Shown here in pieces: positions 5,733 to 8,545 of a stretch of DNA of 8,545 nt. A model generated the notes under the pieces. The model saw only the letters and a list, made by a program, of their open reading frames with translations. It did no database searches and was not told where the DNA came from. Each line of letters opens with the position of its first letter. Within the stretch, counting starts at the first letter, position 1. A program made the translations under genes and the position numbers. The DNA is from Candidatus Poribacteria bacterium (GTDB lineage Bacteria > Poribacteria > WGA-4E > WGA-3G), in NCBI GenBank assembly GCA_028818995.1, contig JAPPMR010000489.1, positions 1 through 8,545 of the forward strand. Reading direction: 5' to 3'.

Positions 5733-6797
5733 TTATTTCTGTAGTTTTGCCTTTAATTCTGCTAAGTCATTGTCAATTGATGCTTCTTCAGCATAACCAG
5801 TAAATTCTTTGTTTAGTTTCATATCTGAAAGATCGTTGTCTACTTGTGATGCTGCTTTTGCTAATGTGGCAGCTTCACTTGCATTTTGTTCCATTTTATT
5901 GAGAATTTCAAACGCCGCGCCATCTTGAACCTCTGTCAATGTTTCTTGCAAGTGTTGGTGTGCATCAACATTTCTGTGCTGTGCGATAACTATATCCCTT
6001 TTTCTTTCTGCTTCTTCAGTCTTTTGTTGCAATGTTTCAAGCAAGTCTGTAAGTCCTGCCACGACCTGTTTCTGTTCATCCCATTGTGTCTTGTATCGGT
6101 TGGCAAGTTGGCGGTATTCGTTACGCTGGGCGAGGTCTTCCCGTGCCAAATCTTCCCGCCCTGCCTGAATCGCTATAGTTGCGCGCTCCTCACATTTTTC
6201 CACTTGGACAACAGCCCCCTCATAGGCGTTTTGAAACTGCTTTTCTATTCCTATAGAAGCATCAACCTTCTGTCTCGCCTCGGACAGCCGGTTTGTCATT
6301 TCAATGATAGCGTTTTCCAAAACCTTCTCCGGGTCTTCAGCTTCAACTACAACTTCTTCAGGGTGTCGTTCGTAATTTACGACAACTGTTTCCGCAAACT
6401 TATCCCCCATTCGTTGCCTTTTGCCACCAAGTGCAAAGAGAACATCAAACGGCTGGAAAAAACCTGTGACCCGACGAATGAAAGAATCCTTGAAGGAACA
6501 AGGTTTGCCATCTTTCAACCGAATAACCTGTAATGACAGCGCCCTTTTGCCGAATCCTTGTCCATTTTTGAAACCATCCATGAAAAGTAGCACGGCACTC
6601 CATACTACGAAATATAGCAACGGAAATAATGTGATAGGGAACATAAAAGAACGTTGAAACATGAATAGCAATCCAAAAAGAGTAGCTAAAATGGAAGAGG
6701 TAAAAGAAGTAACCATTAGATCCAAGATGAACGCGAGCGTCCGAGCAGCTCGGGACGCTAATTTGAATTTTTTCCCTGCTATCTCAAGTGGTTTCAT
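5733..6797 (-). CDS. RDD-PspA fusion protein, copy 3 (first in transcription order)
   Basis: The ATG at 6797-6795 gives a 354-residue product beginning MKPLEIAGKKFKLASR. It is chosen because it puts R19 and D26 of the RDD signature at the same positions as in the two paralogues. AAGAGGA lies about 11 nt upstream, comparable to copy 1. An ATG at 6806 is too close to that site, and one at 6857 would add a tail unlike either paralogue. The RDD module has hydrophobic segments at about 20-47 and 53-73, then MDGFKNGQGFGKRALSL (73-89) and RQRMGDKFAETVV (127-139). The PspA-like module starts at EDPEKVLENAIIEM (154 on), contains REDLAREDLAQR (214-225) and ends NDLAELKAKLQK. The gene is 54 bp from copy 2, so the two are probably one operon. 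It likely encodes an inner-membrane protein whose PspA half lies in the cytosol, where it could polymerise on membranes; this is inferred from the fold. Confidence 0.86.
   Translation of the reverse strand: MKPLEIAGKKFKLASRAARTLAFILDLMVTSFTSSILATLFGLLFMFQRSFMFPITLFPLLYFVVWSAVLLFMDGFKNGQGFGKRALSLQVIRLKDGKPCSFKDSFIRRVTGFFQPFDVLFALGGKRQRMGDKFAETVVVNYERHPEEVVVEAEDPEKVLENAIIEMTNRLSEARQKVDASIGIEKQFQNAYEGAVVQVEKCEERATIAIQAGREDLAREDLAQRNEYRQLANRYKTQWDEQKQVVAGLTDLLETLQQKTEEAERKRDIVIAQHRNVDAHQHLQETLTEVQDGAAFEILNKMEQNASEAATLAKAASQVDNDLSDMKLNKEFTGYAEEASIDNDLAELKAKLQK
6056..6194. repeat. 139-nt exact direct repeat, member in copy 3
   Basis: Partner of 4829-4967, perfectly identical over 139 nt. It encodes residues 202-248 of copy 3. 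Confidence 0.95.
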
Positions 6798-6815
6798 CGT
6801 GAGCATATTCCTCTT

Positions 6816-6889
6816 ATTGAGAAAACCCGTGTATTCTTGAATGTATGTCAGCAACATTTCTCACATATAAGAATCTGGGTTTTCTCAAT
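6816..6889 (-). promoter_or_regulatory. Long hairpin in the leader of the first RDD-PspA gene
   Basis: ATTGAGAAAACCC (6816-6828) is perfectly complementary to GGGTTTTCTCAAT (6877-6889). After a small internal loop, ATTCTT (6833-6838) pairs with AAGAAT (6869-6874), leaving a 30-nt terminal loop. In the minus-strand transcript the 3' arm ends immediately before the AAGAGGA ribosome binding site of copy 3. It has no U tract, so it does not look like a terminator for the oxidoreductase. It could control translation or protect a processed mRNA 5' end, or be a remnant of a small element with inverted ends. The remainder of 6798-6950 is AT-rich without a gene. Confidence 0.6.
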
Positions 6890-6950
6890 TATTCACTTAC
6901 TAATTAATAATAGAGTCTTTCAAAGTTAAAAGGATAGCCAAATTGTGTGA

Positions 6951-8009
6951 TTACAACGTCGGCACTGTGACTGCTACTTCACGCCCATCTGCTTCTGAAG
7001 AATCAATGACACCTTGGATGATAACGTTTGTGAGCATAATCTCATAAGGGTCAATAGGGGAAGGTTTTCCCTCTCTGACAGCATCAATAAACGCGCTATC
7101 CTCTTCATGGAATACACTTACTGATTCAAATTCAGTGTAGGTTTCATCATGAATTTCACCGTCTTTATCGCCATAAACACGAACACCATCTTGTGGACCA
7201 CGAACTTCGCCGATGCCAATTCGTAAGCCCGCTTTTTTACCGAGAAAAATTGTGCCACCAAGCGAATCCATATTCATACACCAACATGTTTTGAACACTA
7301 AGCGGGCACCGTTGTCAAAAACAACCCACCCTACACCGAAATCTTCAACTTCTGTTTCTTTGAGCGCAGCATTCCATGTATTGTGTAGACTCAGATAATT
7401 TGAGGTAATACCAGAAACAGCAATAGGTTTGGGATGCCCCATTAAATAGAGAGCGGTATCCAAGGCATAAACGCCGATGTCTGCAGATGCCCCTAAACCG
7501 GCTGTCGCTTTACGAATAAAACTTCCACCGGGATTCCCACGGCGGCGATCTGCGACGGTTTCAGCGTAGTAAATTTCGCCAAGTGTGCCTGCGTCAACAA
7601 TTTTTTTCGCCTTGATAACTTGTGGGGAATAACGCAGTTTGAGTCCTATCATCAAAATTTTATCGTTTTCTACAGAGGCACGCCACATAGCTGCTGCTCC
7701 GTCCAATGTTGCCTCCATCGGCTTTTCGCAGAAAACGTGTTTACCTGCGTTTAATGCTGCAACGGTCGGCGCTGCATGTACGCCTGTAGGAGTACAAACA
7801 TACACAGCCTCAATCTCATCCATTTTGAGCATTTCATTATAATCTTCAAATGTGTTTTTTATTCCCCACCGTTCTTTTGCTCGCTCCAAATTTGCCGGAA
7901 CAAGGTCAGCAGCTGCGATAATTTCTGTACCCTCAATCTCTGCAAGCGTTCTACAATGTGCCTGTGAGATTCCACCTGCCCCAATTAAACCTAATTTGAC
8001 TGTTCTCAT
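6951..8009 (-). CDS. Gfo/Idh/MocA family NAD(P)-dependent oxidoreductase
   Basis: This 352-residue protein has the family's two domains. The N-terminal Rossmann fold starts MRTVKLGLIGAGGISQAHCR, with the dinucleotide motif at G10-x-G12, and ends with the hallmark CEKPMEATLDGA (E95, K96, P97). The C-terminal alpha/beta domain contains GASADIGVYALDTALYLMG (173-191). There D177 is the conserved acid, and the position usually held by the catalytic His is Y181, as in the glucose-fructose oxidoreductase, xylose dehydrogenase and dihydrodiol dehydrogenase branches. Such enzymes oxidise or reduce sugars, inositols or related alcohols; the substrate cannot be read here. The start is the second ATG (8009-8007): GAGGAG (8016-8021) is 6 nt before it but abuts the first ATG (8015). 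It is presumably cytoplasmic. It lies 153 bp before the RDD-PspA genes with a strong hairpin between, so co-transcription is uncertain. Confidence 0.93.
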   Translation of the reverse strand: MRTVKLGLIGAGGISQAHCRTLAEIEGTEIIAAADLVPANLERAKERWGIKNTFEDYNEMLKMDEIEAVYVCTPTGVHAAPTVAALNAGKHVFCEKPMEATLDGAAAMWRASVENDKILMIGLKLRYSPQVIKAKKIVDAGTLGEIYYAETVADRRRGNPGGSFIRKATAGLGASADIGVYALDTALYLMGHPKPIAVSGITSNYLSLHNTWNAALKETEVEDFGVGWVVFDNGARLVFKTCWCMNMDSLGGTIFLGKKAGLRIGIGEVRGPQDGVRVYGDKDGEIHDETYTEFESVSVFHEEDSAFIDAVREGKPSPIDPYEIMLTNVIIQGVIDSSEADGREVAVTVPTL

Positions 8010-8021
8010 AGTCATCTCCTC

Positions 8022-8037
8022 ATTACAGATTTGTAAT
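8022..8037. promoter_or_regulatory. Dyad near predicted transcription start of the oxidoreductase gene
   Basis: ATTACA (8022-8027) and TGTAAT (8032-8037) form a perfect 6-bp inverted repeat with a 4-nt spacer, directly before the Shine-Dalgarno and overlapping the expected transcription start. This geometry suits a repressor operator or a small 5' hairpin. No regulator gene is in the window. Confidence 0.4.
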
Positions 8038-8041
8038 AAAG

Positions 8042-8071
8042 ATTTTATCTTATTTTTCCGTTAGAAGTCAA
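8042..8071 (-). promoter_or_regulatory. Candidate sigma70-like promoter of the oxidoreductase gene
   Basis: On the minus strand TTGACT (8071-8066) and TAAAAT (8047-8042), each 5/6 to consensus, are separated by 18 nt. The start codon lies about 33 nt downstream of the -10, leaving a leader of roughly 25 nt. It is the best promoter match seen in the window. Confidence 0.5.
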
Positions 8072-8079
8072 GTGAATTT

Positions 8080-8091
8080 CTGCTTAAGCAG
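8080..8091. promoter_or_regulatory. Perfect 12-bp palindrome upstream of the -35
   Basis: CTGCTTAAGCAG is a perfect 12-bp palindrome lying 8 bp upstream of the -35 hexamer. The position suits an activator or repressor half-site pair, but it may be chance. Confidence 0.35.
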
Positions 8092-8144
8092 GATTATTTA
8101 GTTTTCGGTTTTTCTGTTATTTTTCACATTTCAATATAACCTTC

Positions 8145-8172
8145 TGTAGGTCGGGTAGAACGTAGCAAACCC
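8145..8172. repeat. Short hairpin with GGGT/ACCC stem
   Basis: GTAGGTCGGGTAGAACG is followed by AAACCC, so GGGT (8153-8156) can pair with ACCC (8169-8172) across a 12-nt loop. It resembles the left half of dispersed bacterial repeats of GTCGGGT...ACCCGAC type, with the right half decayed. Confidence 0.35.
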
Positions 8173-8181
8173 ATAAATCAA

Positions 8182-8210
8182 CGCTATGAATGCCTTTATG
8201 GCATTCAGCG
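8182..8210. repeat. Hairpin with perfect 8-bp stem
   Basis: TGAATGCC (8187-8194), loop TTTAT, GGCATTCA (8200-8207) form a perfect 8-bp stem. Outer CGC (8182-8184) and GCG (8208-8210) extend it across a 2-nt bulge. Confidence 0.65.
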
Positions 8211-8254
8211 GGTGGCAATTTAGGAACTTTGATTTGTATTATGCGGTATCTTTA

Positions 8255-8267
8255 GTCCCGTAGGGAC
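8255..8267. repeat. Hairpin repeat with GTA loop, unit 1
   Basis: GTCCC (8255-8259), GTA, GGGAC (8263-8267). Flanks TTTA before and GATATG after resemble those of unit 2 at 8306-8318. Confidence 0.65.
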
Positions 8268-8305
8268 GATATGTTTATAGAAAAATGTTACCCACCGCCT
8301 CTTGA

Positions 8306-8318
8306 GTTCCGTAGGAAC
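8306..8318. repeat. Hairpin repeat with GTA loop, unit 2
   Basis: GTTCC (8306-8310), GTA, GGAAC (8314-8318). It differs from unit 1 at one stem pair, C-G to T-A, with both partners changed. The following GGCATAT parallels GATAT of unit 1. Confidence 0.65.
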
Positions 8319-8368
8319 GGCATATCTGACTAGTGCTTAGTCAAGTGCTAATTGATGGTATTGAAGTA

Positions 8369-8394
8369 GTCGGGAATCGGAGTTCCCTCCTACC
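8369..8394 (+). repeat. 26-nt hairpin repeat with TCGGAG loop, unit A
   Basis: GTC, stem GGGAA, loop TCGGAG, stem TTCCC, then TCCTACC. It matches the reverse complement of 8409-8434 at 22 of 26 positions. All four differences are two compensatory stem pairs. Confidence 0.8.
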
Positions 8395-8408
8395 ATAAGC
8401 AGTTCATC

Positions 8409-8434
8409 GGTAGGAGCGATCTCCGAATCGCGAC
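8409..8434 (-). repeat. 26-nt hairpin repeat with TCGGAG loop, unit B (inverted)
   Basis: Read on the minus strand: GTC, stem GCGAT, loop TCGGAG, stem ATCGC, then TCCTACC. It faces unit A across a 14-nt spacer, so the TCCTACC ends can also pair with each other to make a cruciform-like structure. Confidence 0.8.
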
Positions 8435-8520
8435 CAACAATAATATGTTGACAAAGCACGAGTAGACTGAGGCGACAACATACCGTCCCTAATGAAGTTT
8501 AAATAAATATTTCGGTAGAG

Positions 8521-8545
8521 GGCGAGGTTAGGAAACCTCGCCAGC
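8521..8545. repeat. 24-nt palindromic repeat (copy 2), at window edge
   Basis: GGCGAGGTT (8521-8529), loop AGGA, AACCTCGCC (8534-8542), then AGC. Positions 8522-8545 are identical to 3149-3172. The window ends here, so flanking extension cannot be judged. Confidence 0.75.

Larger units (their letters stand above)
8092..8545. other. Gene-free, repeat-rich intergenic region
   Basis: No convincing coding frame was found on either strand from the oxidoreductase promoter to the right edge. From about 8141 onwards it is filled with short hairpin-forming units, listed separately. The 8092-8140 part is AT-rich and featureless. The right neighbour is outside the window. Confidence 0.75.

Noticed and set aside
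5886..6533. A 215-codon open frame on the plus strand antisense to RDD-PspA copy 3 (similar antisense frames at 3304-3720 and 4716-5057).
   Set aside because: These lie opposite the charged coiled-coil region, whose codon use leaves few stops in the antisense frames. They give low-complexity Cys/Phe/Leu-rich products, have no convincing ribosome sites and resemble no family.
6798..6857. A 20-residue N-terminal extension of RDD-PspA copy 3 from the ATG at 6857.
   Set aside because: It has no Shine-Dalgarno, lies across the leader hairpin, and has no counterpart in the two paralogues, whose N-termini match the internal ATG at 6797.
8141..8545. A CRISPR array in the repeat-rich right end.
   Set aside because: The repeats belong to different families, occur once or twice each, alternate in orientation and lack regular spacing or uniform spacers.

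Overview
The window is a bacterial chromosomal segment of moderate, slightly AT-leaning composition. Every supportable protein gene lies on the minus strand, so it reads biologically from right to left. The combination of an arylsulfatase-type sulfatase, a phytanoyl-CoA dioxygenase (PhyH) family oxygenase, a Gfo/Idh/MocA oxidoreductase and abundant short palindromic intergenic repeats resembles environmental, polysaccharide- or sponge-associated lineages such as Candidatus Poribacteria or the Planctomycetes group. This lineage guess is an inference; the window contains no marker gene.

In transcription order the layout is as follows. (1) 8010-8545: a gene-free region rich in hairpin-forming repeats that ends in a good sigma70-like promoter and two dyads in front of the oxidoreductase. 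(2) 6951-8009: a Gfo/Idh/MocA-family NAD(P)-dependent oxidoreductase. (3) 3222-6797: three tandem paralogues that each join an N-terminal RDD membrane domain to a complete C-terminal PspA/IM30 (Vipp1, ESCRT-III-like) coiled-coil domain. (4) 1615-3087 and 775-1605: a sulfatase and a PhyH-type non-haem iron dioxygenase, tightly coupled. (5) 268-609: a small DUF805 membrane protein. (6) 1-181: the N-terminus of a family 2 glycosyltransferase running off the left edge.

The most notable content is the RDD-PspA triplet. PspA/Vipp1 proteins are normally soluble and attach to membranes through an N-terminal amphipathic helix. Here that helix appears to be replaced by a multi-pass RDD domain, with the rest of the PspA fold following from near the usual EDP position. 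The PspA halves of copies 2 and 3 are nearly identical, including a 139-nt exact nucleotide match that suggests recent gene conversion, while the membrane halves have diverged and differ in predicted number of membrane segments. A plausible reading is a set of membrane-anchored ESCRT-III-like scaffolds able to co-assemble, but that is inference.

The intergenic DNA is also informative. Two pairs of hairpin repeats at the right end differ from each other almost only by compensatory base-pair changes, which points to selection on, or mobilisation of, the folded form. A 24-nt palindrome occurs identically in front of the sulfatase and at the right window edge. A large hairpin abuts the ribosome binding site of the first RDD-PspA gene. 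Several start sites were refined using Shine-Dalgarno spacing and paralogue alignment.
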